This document shows, one piece after another, positions 10,571 through 20,412 of a stretch of 64,000 nucleotides of DNA. How positions within the stretch are numbered: the first letter of the stretch is position 1; every line of letters begins with the position of its first letter. Origin of the DNA: Gymnopus androsaceus JB14 (Eukaryota; Basidiomycota; Agaricomycetes; Agaricales; Omphalotaceae); NCBI GenBank assembly GCA_009733575.1, contig ML769398.1, positions 372,001 through 436,000 on the forward strand. Direction: 5' to 3'. Under the pieces are notes generated by a model. The model saw only the letters and a list, made by a program, of their open reading frames with translations. It was not told the DNA's origin and did not search any database. A program made the position numbers and the translations under genes.

Positions 10571-13203
10571 ATGCTCGTTGTAGCCCACTTCAACGACGTC
10601 TATCGTGTAGCCCCTCAAAAGCTTTCATCTAAGCTCCCAGATACGATCGACTGTACTCAATTTGCTGCTGGTCTAAACGATATCCGAGAGCAATGGCCCG
10701 TCGCGTCGGATGGAAAGAGAGATGGCTTGGTTCTGTTTTCAGGCGATCTTTTTTCTCCTTCAGTAGAAAGCTCAGTAACTCGCGGCTCGCATATGGTACG
10801 CCTTCAATCCTCTTCATGGTGCGGGCCGCGAGCCTTTTCTTTTCTGTGCTCAATCCGATAACTAGGTCCCTGTAATGAATTTCTTGGCTCCAGATGTTTC
10901 AATGACGGGCAATCACGATTTCGATTTCGGTGAGAGGAAATCGTTTAATTGTCATGCATTGCGCTACAAGTCGGGCATCTAGGATATCCCCATCTTACCG
11001 AGCTGATCAAGGATTGCCATTTTGTCTGTCCAATTCGTGCGGATATTTGCTACACGCTACTAACATCAACGAATTTCAGCCATGGCTTCTCAGTAATATC
11101 ATCGATACCGAAACTTCCAAGGTACCGTTCGGCTCTCAAGGAGTTTCAAGTGCTCGAAAGAGCAGGAATACGCGTTGGAGTGATCGGGCTCGTCGAAAAG
11201 TACGTCTAGTTGTATATCCTATTCCCTTCATCCGTCTACCCTCATCTAATTCGCTAGACAATGGATCACAACGGTTCCAACGTGGCCTTCAAATTTTGTG
11301 TACAAAGATATGAAAGATACTGGAATAGAGCTTTCAAAACGTCTTCGGGATCCACAGGGCGAATACAAATGTGATATTATAATCGCATTAACCCATTGCA
11401 GGTAATCTACAATTTTGGTTACAATGATATGCTGTTGAAATTCGTCCTCAAGAGTGCCAAATGTACGCGAAGATCAGTATCCTGCTTGCAGATGGGCTCA
11501 TTGACTAGTTTAGGACGTGACCCTCGCGAAGGATCTTTTTGCCCTTTCGCCCTCAGCTCAGAAGAAGCAGTCTATTGCTTCTCTTCACGGCGTGGACATA
11601 GTGCTCGGAGGACACGACCATATGTACTATATCAGCAATGGAGTCACTTCTTGGGACGGCTACGATATCAACCAGCCATCGCTTGGTGCAGAAGAAGATC
11701 ACGGGGATATTTTAGTTGTCAAGAGCGGATGCGATTTCCGAGATCTCAGTAGCTTTACTTTAACACTCGAATCTACGCCCGAAGGAAGTGTGCGGAGGAA
11801 AGTTATAAAAGTGATTACAGGTCAGGTTCAGCTCAATTGATTTTTCTATTGTGAATCGATATTTACCAGATCTTTCATCTAGGCCAACGCGTAGTCACTC
11901 AACCGGGGTCAAAATCATCGTCTGAATTGACCAAGATCTTGAAAACCCTCCTCTCTTCGGTTTCAGAGTCCCTCAAAGCTCCCGTATGCAAATCGATTGT
12001 TACACTCGATCTAAGATCAGACCTCATTCGCACTAGAGAGGTGCGACAGTTACTTTATATACTGCTGTTCTCTTTCAACTCACCTGCGGCTAGTCTGCAG
12101 CAGGAAACTGGTTCGCAGACATTGTTCGTCACGCATACGATGACTGCGAGATGCTCAAGAACTCCGGCGGCTCCGACGCTGTCCTCATCTGTGCTGGCAC
12201 GCTTCGCGGAGACTCTGAATACGGACCAGGTATGCAACTCACTTGATCATCGTATCTCTGCAGAAAAAAATGACTTTAAGCAGGAAATATCAGCCTAGGA
12301 GACATTTTGGAGATCTTGCCATTCGATGATCCTTTAGTCGTATTGGAATTAGATGGGGATGCGATTTGGAATGCTATTGAATCGGGGCTTTCTACATGGC
12401 CTGCGCAAGAAGGGCAAGTACATTCCGGTTCTTATTCATACGACAATTAACTCCACGCTTAGACGCTTCCCAGTCATTTCCGGCATGCGTGTCTCGTGGG
12501 ACTCCACGAAAGAACCTGGCCAACGAATTCTAGGGATATGGCTCACGAAGGAGATGGAAGACAGCATATCCGATGGTCAGACTGGGTATTCCACTCCACG
12601 TCTAGTTGATTCGCAGCGTATTCCCCGCACCAAGGGCGGAAGACAGTACAAGATAGTCACTAGAGAGTATATGGCTCAAGGGCATGATGGATTTTCTGCA
12701 CTGCAAGGGCGAAAATACTTGGTGGACGACGAGAGTGGGCAGCCAATGAGTACCGTTGTCAGAAAATACCTTCTAGGCAAGTGTCTTGACGCTCCTCTCT
12801 TGTATCTTTCAAACGAATCTGATCGTATACAGGATCTCACTATGTGAACAACCTGGCGCGTATCACTGAGCATCCTTCGACGGAAGATCTTTGCGAGGGC
12901 ACCAAACAAGCCATCCACCGCGAAAAGGCGCACCGGAAGCACGAGTCTGGAAAGGAATCCAAAGTCGTCTCGCAATGGAAGCATGCTGCAGATCTAGCGG
13001 TGAGATGGGCACGGTCGAGAGCTCATTATCAAGATCACATTAATGTTGCAACGACGGAGCATATGAGCTCTGTAGATGCTCATGACGGGAAGAGCATGAG
13101 GACTTCAACAGCTGAGGCAACTCAAAAGCCTATTGCAGACGAGGATTTGTTGGTGGTGAGCCCGAGGGTGGACGGAAGGTTTGAAGACGTAGGTCGAAAG
13201 TAA
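10571..13203 (+). CDS. 5'-nucleotidase/metallophosphoesterase family protein
   Basis: A calcineurin-like phosphoesterase fused to a 5'-nucleotidase C-terminal domain, so a phosphate-ester hydrolase of the UshA/CD73 class. Metal-site motifs are HFNDVYR near the start (ATG 10571), FSGDLFSPS, TGNHDFDFG, IIIALTHCR and VLGGHDHMYY. The C-terminal domain has GNWFADIVRHAYDD, LICAGTLRGDSEYGPG and TREYMAQGHDGFSALQG, where the nucleotide-binding aromatic/Gly loop is expected. A charged tail ends at 13203. No signal peptide is visible, so it is probably intracellular. About ten short introns are needed, two of them GC-AG (12414-12462 and 12777-12832). A one-base shift near 11131 (TTCGG for expected TTCG) breaks the frame between KVPF and ALKEFQVLERAG. 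I regard it as a likely sequence error. Confidence 0.88.
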
Positions 13204-13613
13204 GAAATGGAAGACGATAGCTACATGTAGGCTACCAGTTTTGTACGAATCAGTCGAGAAATTGCAACCAGTCTGAGGCCAGCCCAATAAATTGTGTCTC
13301 GTGATGAAGACCGTTAGCCCAGGAACTTGGAGAAAACTCTGTTGTACTTTTTTTTCTTTTCAGCTGGGGATCAAGTGCGATATCGAATTACTATTAGTAT
13401 TATATTAGGTTCCATGCAATGGCAACTGCATTTAATCCAATGTAAAGAATCTTAGCTCAACTTTGGGCTCCGTAGGCGCAAAGATATCTGTTGAACGAAT
13501 AAGATGATAGCATGTTGCGAAAGTAAGAGCACCTTACCATCTCATACCGGCGCAGAGAGATTCATCCATTGATGAATTCAATGCCAAATAGCAACAGCAG
13601 GAGCGTTATCCAA
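13204..13613. other. Intergenic, convergent 3' ends
   Basis: The metallophosphoesterase gene (+) and the Bmt2 gene (-) converge here. I see only presumed 3' untranslated sequence, with AT-rich stretches near 13390-13410, and no coding signal. Confidence 0.6.
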
Positions 13614-14612
13614 TCATAAAAGAATCGAAAAGTTGTTCCGATTTCCCTGACGCAGTGTTATTTTCTTCGTGAATCGTTCGGGAACTACAAGCCTCTCGCG
13701 ACTCGGCGTCTTAACATCCGTCTTCTTCTGAAATAGATAATAGACCATTTTGCCGTCTTTCCGCCAACGTCGCTGAAGCTCTGTGAAGCCAAGAAAAGTC
13801 ATGAGACTGGTGAACAGGTCAAAATCGAGGTAGCGTGAATTGGCGAGACAGGGTAGAGGAAGCTGGAAAAGGTTTAGATACAGAAAGCCCAGGAAGAAGA
13901 GAGAGAACACGCACTGCCACGAAAAGATGACCGTCCTCTACAAGAAATATGTTTGAAAGACGAAGCATACGCCCTATACGGTCATTATAAATACGCGGTA
14001 GCACAAAGACTACATTCCTTACCTCTATCCGGAGGTTCAGGGACAAAATTCAGCACAAGGCTCAAGCTGATTAAATCCCATTTCTCTCGATTCATTTCCT
14101 CGTCAAGGAGAAGAAAATCTTGTTCTAGTATAGACGGATGGCGGGAATTCAAATCCATCGGAGTAGCTTCGATCCATGTAGAGCAGTCATCGTAGTTATC
14201 TGGTTTGAGAGCTCCTACTTCGAGTAATCTTGGCATAATATAAGCTGTTCATTGAGATTAGCCTATAAATCATCGCTTACTTGAGTTTCCTCTCCGTTTT
14301 ATGCATTTCCTTGTCCTTTAACCAGCGAATCAGGATCTTCTCGCTCCCGCCTCCTCTGTCAGAACGCTGTCCTATCGCAGACATTTTCTGGTAATTTTCG
14401 AGTCCTAGCTCCTCAATTTCGCCCTCGACATTAGCCAATTCAGTCCTTTGCGCCAAGTCGTGAACGACGAGTTTCTTTAGTTGAGCTTGCCGTTTCAAAA
14501 GCACATGGAATCGTCGAATGACTGCACGAGTTGATTCCGGCTTGCAGCTACTCGTAGAGGCAGAGGGGATATTTGTTATGGGAGTTTTTCGTTTACGAGC
14601 TGTTTTGGGCAT
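13614..14612 (-). CDS. BMT2: 25S rRNA adenine-N1 methyltransferase Bmt2
   Basis: A nucleolar SAM-dependent methyltransferase; the yeast homologue makes m1A in 25S rRNA. The start at 14612 gives a basic N-terminus (MPKTARKRK), a helical region, then the SAM-binding core LLEVGALKPDNYDDC. Next come TPMDLNSRHPSILEQDFL, the substrate loop KWDLISLSLVLNFVPEPPDR, RMLRLSNIFLV and LPLPCLANSRYLDFD, closing with ELQRRWRKDGKMVYYLF. Three introns (near 14237-14278, 13977-14022 and 13863-13912) splice cleanly, the first with its acceptor at ATTATGCCAAG so that KL joins LLEVGA. Motif order and spacing match the family over its whole length. Confidence is high. Confidence 0.9.
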
Positions 14613-14911
14613 AATCAAGACCGATAAATGAGTTAGCGCTCACTTTCACGCAATATTTAAGGCAGGCTGGCCCCAAAACCCGTTTATACTATTACATCTA
14701 GTGCTACTAGGCTACCAGAAATGTAAAGTGCAGTACAAGAAGTGCAATGTGCAAAATGTAAAGCCAATGGAAATAGGTACGAAATAACGAGGGCCAAATA
14801 CAGTACAGGTTATCGGGAAATCTAACAAAGAGCAGAGCATGATGTAGGACCAATGTTCATGAACGAGAAAGGGCTGAATGACTATATTCCCGGCTGAAAG
14901 AGAGTAACCTC

Positions 14912-15865
14912 TTAAACAAAGCCTTTGCCTCCACGTTTTGCGTCGATCTTCTTGAAGCGCTCTTCCTCTTTCCTCTGTTAGATTGTCAGCAAGCGTAACT
15001 GAAAGTAGGAGCGAAAGAAATTACCATATTAATAACACACAGTGTAAAGAGAAGAAGACCGAGGACGAGGGGCATGAATCCGTAGCACTATCAAAGTGGT
15101 GCATGTCAGCAAATTATTCCTTTCTCAAGTTGAAAAGAAGATCGTACGCTCCTGCAAAGCAAGTTAGAACTTATATATACCAATAGTTATACTTGAAAGA
15201 CGTACGAGAAGATCTGGTTAAGCGTATAGTCGGTGAAACCGGTGACTCCTTCGACACAAAAGGCCGCAGAGTTGTGAACATCGGAGGGATCGAGGGCATT
15301 AGTGAAGGCAATCTGGGTCACTGTGCAGAACTTTGAAGGTACGACTCCGTCTGAACCGCTGAAATAACCGCAGCAGCTGAACTAGAGGACAGTTAAAAAG
15401 ATGCTCATTGCGATTGAGCTGACGGAACATACCTTGTCCTGAATGAATGCTTTACTAGAGTCGGGAAGTGCCAAGTATAATGGGTGGAAATTGTTTCGCT
15501 GCCTGAGTGTAAAGATCCATACAAAGGTTCCGATACAGAGCACAACAATTGCGTCTACGACGAGCATGATAGTTGAGAATGACAAGACCCATCGTAACAT
15601 GGTTCTTTTGGACTATAGCGCCGATAGAGAAGACAAATGTCGCGATAAGCATGATGCCCAAAACCAAAGCAGCTAGATATTATGTCAGATAGGTTCGGAC
15701 CCATTCTAGCAGTAACGTACCGGTCAAATCCGCCTGTGAGATAGCAAGATTCAGAAGAATGTCTTGCTTGCGGTATATGATGGAGAAGACGAGGGAAACG
15801 ACTCCCGCAGCAAGCAAGCAGAAGTCAAAGAAGGCCCACATGCCCATCAACCTTTTTGAAGGCAT
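14912..15865 (-). CDS. Tetraspanin-type four-helix membrane protein
   Basis: A basidiomycete tetraspanin. The start at 15865 gives MPSKRLMGMWAFFDFCLLAA as helix 1, followed by a helix in LVLGIMLIATFVFSIGAIV, then MLVVDAIVVLCIGTFVWIF. The large extracellular loop contains the diagnostic FSCCGYF (CCG motif) near 15370 and further cysteines (KFCTVTQ, AAFCVEGVTG). The last helix is MPLVLGLLLFTLCVINM, and the tail is Lys/Arg-rich, ending KRGGKGFV at 14912. Introns are short and canonical. Between VILN and MLVVDAIVV the frame shifts by one base near 15567, probably a sequence error because both sides are well conserved. Likely at the plasma membrane, organising membrane protein complexes. Confidence 0.85.
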
Positions 15866-17249
15866 TGCGACTACTTTGAAGGATTATTTAGATCTAGAAA
15901 TAGTCAGAAATGTGCGCGCTAGACAAAGACTGGGCACGTACAAAGTGTATTGTGTCTTGAAAAAAAGGCAACACGTCGGTTAGGCACTCCCAGAGATGCT
16001 TTAAAGATACAGAGGTGGCTGTAGCACCGGGCAAGCTGTAGGAGAACTGAAAGTAAAGAATGGATGGACGCTCAACGCCTTGCACAATTGCTGCTGCAAA
16101 GGCAAAGTGGAATAAAAGGGTCAGCCGCGAAGAAATCGAAAGAAAAAGAGATGAGAGGAAAGAAAAGGAAGAAGACTTGCCAACGGATACCAGCCTGAAG
16201 GGAAGTTGGAATGATGGTGGTGATGGATCCAGCGTCCGTATAACAATCATATTGGCGTTGTCAAGACTCCCACGTGGTGATATTTTCGCTAAGTCCTCCA
16301 AGGTCTAGATTTTTTCTAAACAATCATCTTCATTTTCCCTAGAAACCTGCGGTAACACTGGACCTGAAATGTTCAGTACATTGTCATCATAAGTACAGGG
16401 CATTCTTGAATCGACAATTTTCAGTTACTTATCAAAACTATTTTATCAAAACTATTGCGGCAGTCGCTCAATCATCAGTGGCAAGCACTGCCAGTTTCTG
16501 CCACCGAGCTCACCGCCGGCTACTCCACATCCCCACATCCAAAATAAAGCCCTTCTCATTCTCGCGGGTTGAACGAAGTATACAAAAATAACTATGTAAA
16601 GCTGCGGACCCGGAAGGATAACTTCTATAGCAACGCTGGTTGATTATCTATTAATGACAGCCCTGCGCTCAAGTACTCAGTATACTTACTCAGTTCTCAC
16701 TCTTATAATTCTGATGCGATGATAGGAAATCACCAGTCTGGGCCTGGTCTTGCCTTGGTCGCCGAGCTCTCTGCAACGGGTACACTAACTCACAAGCTTC
16801 AACTCTGTCTCTGCGTCGACTAACTGAAGAAGTCTACGGTCAAGAATCCTAGATATCCAGGCAATTTGACTATAGAATGACCTTCTGGTATTGTCCATAG
16901 CGCTCCAAATTGAACCCGCAGCGGTACCAGCATTTCAGCGGTGGTTCTGTTCCTGCCCGACATGAACGGTGACGCCGGCCTTTCTTCGAACGAGTTCCAG
17001 TTCAACGCCAAACGCCTGTCAAATTCCAATCATTCCTTCATGTACATATGCGCTGCATTTTTGTTCCCACCGACCACAGCAATGACGAGAAGCACGATGG
17101 AGGACTTACTTACCGCCGTCTTGGAGGAAAGAAGGAACAGAGAGTTGTAACTTGATTATTGCTTATTGTAATCTTTTTCCCTCTTTTATTCTATATACTT
17201 ACATATCTCGAATCATTTCTACGCTCTTCTGCCTTGAAATCGAATTCGC

Positions 17250-17256
17250 TGAGTCA
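17250..17256 (+). promoter_or_regulatory. TGAGTCA bZIP (Gcn4/AP-1 type) site, distal
   Basis: A perfect TGAGTCA heptamer, 178 bases upstream of the MBF1 start. Fungal Gcn4/Cpc1 factors bind this sequence. It pairs with an identical copy 41 bases downstream. Confidence 0.45.
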
Positions 17257-17290
17257 ATGAGCTTCATCGCATTCCGAATCGCATCCGACA

Positions 17291-17297
17291 TGAGTCA
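17291..17297 (+). promoter_or_regulatory. TGAGTCA bZIP (Gcn4/AP-1 type) site, proximal
   Basis: A second perfect TGAGTCA, 137 bases upstream of the MBF1 start and just 5' of the TATA-like element. Two exact copies within 48 bases make a functional pair plausible. Confidence 0.45.
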
Positions 17298-17427
17298 GCC
17301 ACGCCAAAGCCACGCACCATATAAAACCAACTCTGCACTTGACTCTCACTCTCACTCTCACCTTTACCTCTCAAATTTTAGACCCAACTAGAAGAAGAAG
17401 AAATCTTGCTTGTATTTATATATCATC

Positions 17428-18133
17428 ATGAGCGAAGAATGGGATGCCAAAACTGTTATTGGTTCCAAGAGACAGACTCCAAAAGTCACCAAGAAGGATT
17501 CCGACCTTAATGGTACGTGGAATAAGCTCTTTTCTTTGTGATTTATCTTAACTTTTTCTGCAGCTGTATGTATCCATTCTCCAATACTTTAGAGTGCAAT
17601 TTTGACTGGTGGGTTTAGGCCCGAAGAACTGGTGCCGTCGTAGGCACAGATAAGAAGACAACTGGCGGTGTTAACAAGGCGCACCAGGGTACGTGGCATC
17701 TAATACACCTTCAATTCTTTCTTACCTTCTCTTATAGGGACGGATCACCAGAAGATTGCAAAGCTTGACCGAGAAAACGAGGTAGCGCCACCTACCAAGG
17801 TCCCGCCCTCTGTTGGTCGTGTGCGTCTTTATAATATACATCCTATTCATTGCAGCTCATACTAATCCTTGTATAGGCCATGCAAACCGCCCGTGCTGAA
17901 CTCAAGCTAACGCAGAAAGACGTGGCCCAGAAAATCAACGAGAAGCCGTCCGTTCTGCAAGAATACGAGTCAGGAAAGGCTATCCCCAACCCTCAGATCC
18001 TTGGCAAGCTCGAGCGCGCTCTTGGCGTCAAACTGCGTGGTATGTTCCTATTCTCCTCATCCAATGTCTATCGCTCAATATCTTTCGGCTAGGTAACAAC
18101 ATTGGGGAAAAACTGGGGCCGAAGAAGTCATGA
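17428..18133 (+). CDS. MBF1: Multiprotein-bridging factor 1 (MBF1)
   Basis: A transcriptional coactivator linking bZIP activators such as Gcn4 to TBP; it also protects frame on collided ribosomes. The start at 17428 gives [19 protein letters not shown]. The N-terminal MBF1 domain continues as [13 protein letters not shown] and [13 protein letters not shown]. The Cro/C1-type helix-turn-helix follows with [20 protein letters not shown] and [19 protein letters not shown], ending GPKKS at 18133. Exons are 17428-17512, 17564-17565, 17619-17688, 17738-17820, 17877-18039 and 18093-18133. The second exon is only two bases (CT) but is needed to give the family sequence DLNAARR. Both flanking introns have strong GT/AG signals. 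Apart from this the protein is full length and intact. Confidence 0.94.
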
Positions 18134-18373
18134 ATGGTTGTACTTCTTCTGCCCATTCATGACTTTAATTCTGCATAGTGGAGGGTGTCTTTTCGCTGTG
18201 TTGTTGTACTAGATGGATATGTTTTACTACGTACTTGGAAATTGCTTTATGTTTTGAAGCGCTGCGTCTGTTTTATTACCACAAAATGATGACATACAGC
18301 AACGATACATTGAATATTATACAGCTACAAAAGTAGTGGAACGACAATTAGACGCATATGAGTATACAAAATA

Positions 18374-20253
18374 TTACAACAAACCAACAAATCGTTCAAA
18401 GCTACTAGTCGTTCTCCTGGTGTACCCTGCAAACGGACAAACAGTAAGAACCAAAAGTCTACAGAGCTCAGAAAAGCGACTCACGTATGATATGTAATCT
18501 GGGCTTTCGCAAGCCTTGTATTCATTGAGCAGCTCCTCGCAAGTAGCCCTGCGATGTCTCGTTAGATGATCACGAATGCACTGACAAGCCACCACTCACC
18601 TAGCATCATCAAACTCCTCCAACCCGTTCTCAAACATCTTTTCCTTTTTATACTGCTCCAAAAACGCATTCCTCCTCCTCAGACTTGTCAAACTGATCCT
18701 AACATCCGTTTGAAAGAGCTAGAGACGAGTTCTAAATTCAGCTTGTTCTCATCATATCACAAACGCAATGTGCCAACGTACAGATGCGATACTGGTATGA
18801 TTCGCAAGCATCAGACCGCTGACACGGTGATTTGTCGCAACATAGGGCGAACGTTTCGTTATCGCTACTTGCGGGGACGTTGGTCCCCAAGGAATGAAGT
18901 TGGCCAATTGTCTTTCGCGGATCCGAAGGAGAGATTGGTGGACCTGTATGGATGTAAACGGTTAAAACGGTTAAATGGGTCGCAACGGTCAACTTGCATC
19001 TGTTGGATCGACATCCCCTTGTATGATGTTCAGGATGGAGATATAGCAAGCGGTTTTGCTCGGTGTTGTGGAAACCATACGGTTTTTCGGCTGTAACAGC
19101 CGTCGCATCACATCCAGAACAGTTGTTCGTCGTATGGGTTTGGCCTTTGGAAACGGAGTGAGTAAACCGATGCCGGACGATAGTGCAGATCATGCATGAC
19201 TTGCCTTGTCTATTTGATCGCTGGTGAAAGGCGTGTAGGATGTCATGAGGAAATGACATCGAGGAGTTGGGATTAGTGACGCGATGATTCCGACCAGGTC
19301 GTTGTTCATGTATCCTGGGTATCGAAGCGTTTGAGTACTGGCTGCCATGACTGTTGCGACCTACTAGAGTAAGCCCGACCATTCTGTCAGTGAATGGCTG
19401 CGTAGCTTACCAGTTGATTCGTTTGATCAAACGTCGGTGTTTGCACATGCAATCGCTCAGACGATATTCGCGCTAACGCGCCATTATCCAGAACCACAAC
19501 GGAATCAGCATGGTTTACCAAGCGCTTCAGAGTGAGAAGAGAGTTGTACGGTTGGACGACAACGTCTCCTTCCTTGCGCATTTGGAAACACACTATACGT
19601 TTGGATGAGTTTCTTTGGAAATCTATCGTTCAAGACGCTCCAAGACGAAGGATCCTAGTCCTGATCCAGTTCCACCTGCGATTGAATGGGCGAGCATGAA
19701 ACCCTGGCAGAGATTGAGAGCAAGTTTTAACCGAAACAGAGCCCTCGTACCTCCAGCGAATCGCTGCCTTCAGCCTCTCTATCAATCATCTCCATTATTT
19801 CCTCATATATTCGTTCTCCTGCAGCATACCCTTGAGCCCAGTTATTCCCAGCTCCTCCACCATCTTTTGACACAAAAATATTCTCCGGATTGTATAGATT
19901 CGCGTAGGGTGAAGTCAGTATGTTGTTAATAACCTGGTTTGCGCGCTTTGAGGTAAAAAAAAACAACATGAAGAACCAAAGGCGCTTACACGGGGTTCAA
20001 GATCAACCAGAATCGCTCGAGGTATATAATGTTCATCGTCAGCTTGATAGAAGAACGCGTCTTTTCGGTCACCAGGTTCAGTCGCCCATTCTTCGAGGAT
20101 GCCTTCCTTGCTGATTCCATGTTCAGCGCAGAGGCGTTGCCAATAAACAGAGCCCACTAGGAAAATATATCAGTAGATATTAGTGGGATTTATAGAGAGC
20201 GCACTTTGATTGCCACATTGTCCCAATTGGACTGTAACGATCTCTCGAGGCAT
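18374..20253 (-). CDS. TUB4: Gamma-tubulin
   Basis: The microtubule-nucleating tubulin of the gamma-TuSC/TuRC at spindle pole bodies. The start at 20253 gives [16 protein letters not shown], then [45 protein letters not shown] and the GTP-binding loop [10 protein letters not shown], followed by [15 protein letters not shown]. The C-terminal half has [34 protein letters not shown] and [19 protein letters not shown]. Two introns are GC-AG (19145-19204 and 18944-18997). Single extra bases appear near 19631, 19572, 18713, 18698 and 18684. The protein is otherwise very conserved and the gene is essential, so these are probably assembly errors. The exact stop (18374 to 18405) depends on the last splice. 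Confidence 0.93.
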
Positions 20254-20412
20254 AACGACGCGAAGGGAGAAGAGCAAGTCTTAGTTTATGTCACACGCAC
20301 GGTCACCGTGTTCGTTACTGTCCGTCACGTACATAAGAGAAGAGGGCGTGTATTCATACAGCTATCTACTTGTTACAGTATAAAGAAAGTCCCTGATACA
20401 GAAAAACAATGT

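Larger units (their letters stand above)
15866..17427. other. Long intergenic region between tetraspanin and MBF1
   Basis: This is upstream sequence for both divergent genes. Open frames at 15894-16301 (-), 16060-16308 (+) and 16406-17150 show no conserved motif and no convincing splice pattern, so I do not call them. Possible signals are an E-box CACGTG near 16270, two TGAGTCA sites (17250 and 17291), a TATA-like CATATAAAA near 17318 and a CTCACT-rich leader. Confidence 0.5.

Noticed and set aside
11121..11139. A 19-nt intron (GTACCG...TCAAG) to restore the metallophosphoesterase frame
   Set aside because: It is far shorter than any other intron here and would remove residues that belong to the family (KVP..LKEF). 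A one-base error explains it better.
15550..15580. Programmed ribosomal frameshifting in tetraspanin or other shifted genes
   Set aside because: The shifts occur in unrelated genes at different sequences without a common slippery site or downstream structure.
18738..19382. A 214-residue open frame on the minus strand
   Set aside because: It runs through exons and introns of gamma-tubulin in the wrong frame. The correct tubulin frame is recognisable, so this one is a by-product.
18374..20253. Gamma-tubulin as a pseudogene
   Set aside because: It carries five one-base shifts, but they mostly extend short homopolymers, the protein is otherwise highly conserved, and neighbouring housekeeping genes show the same kind of shift.
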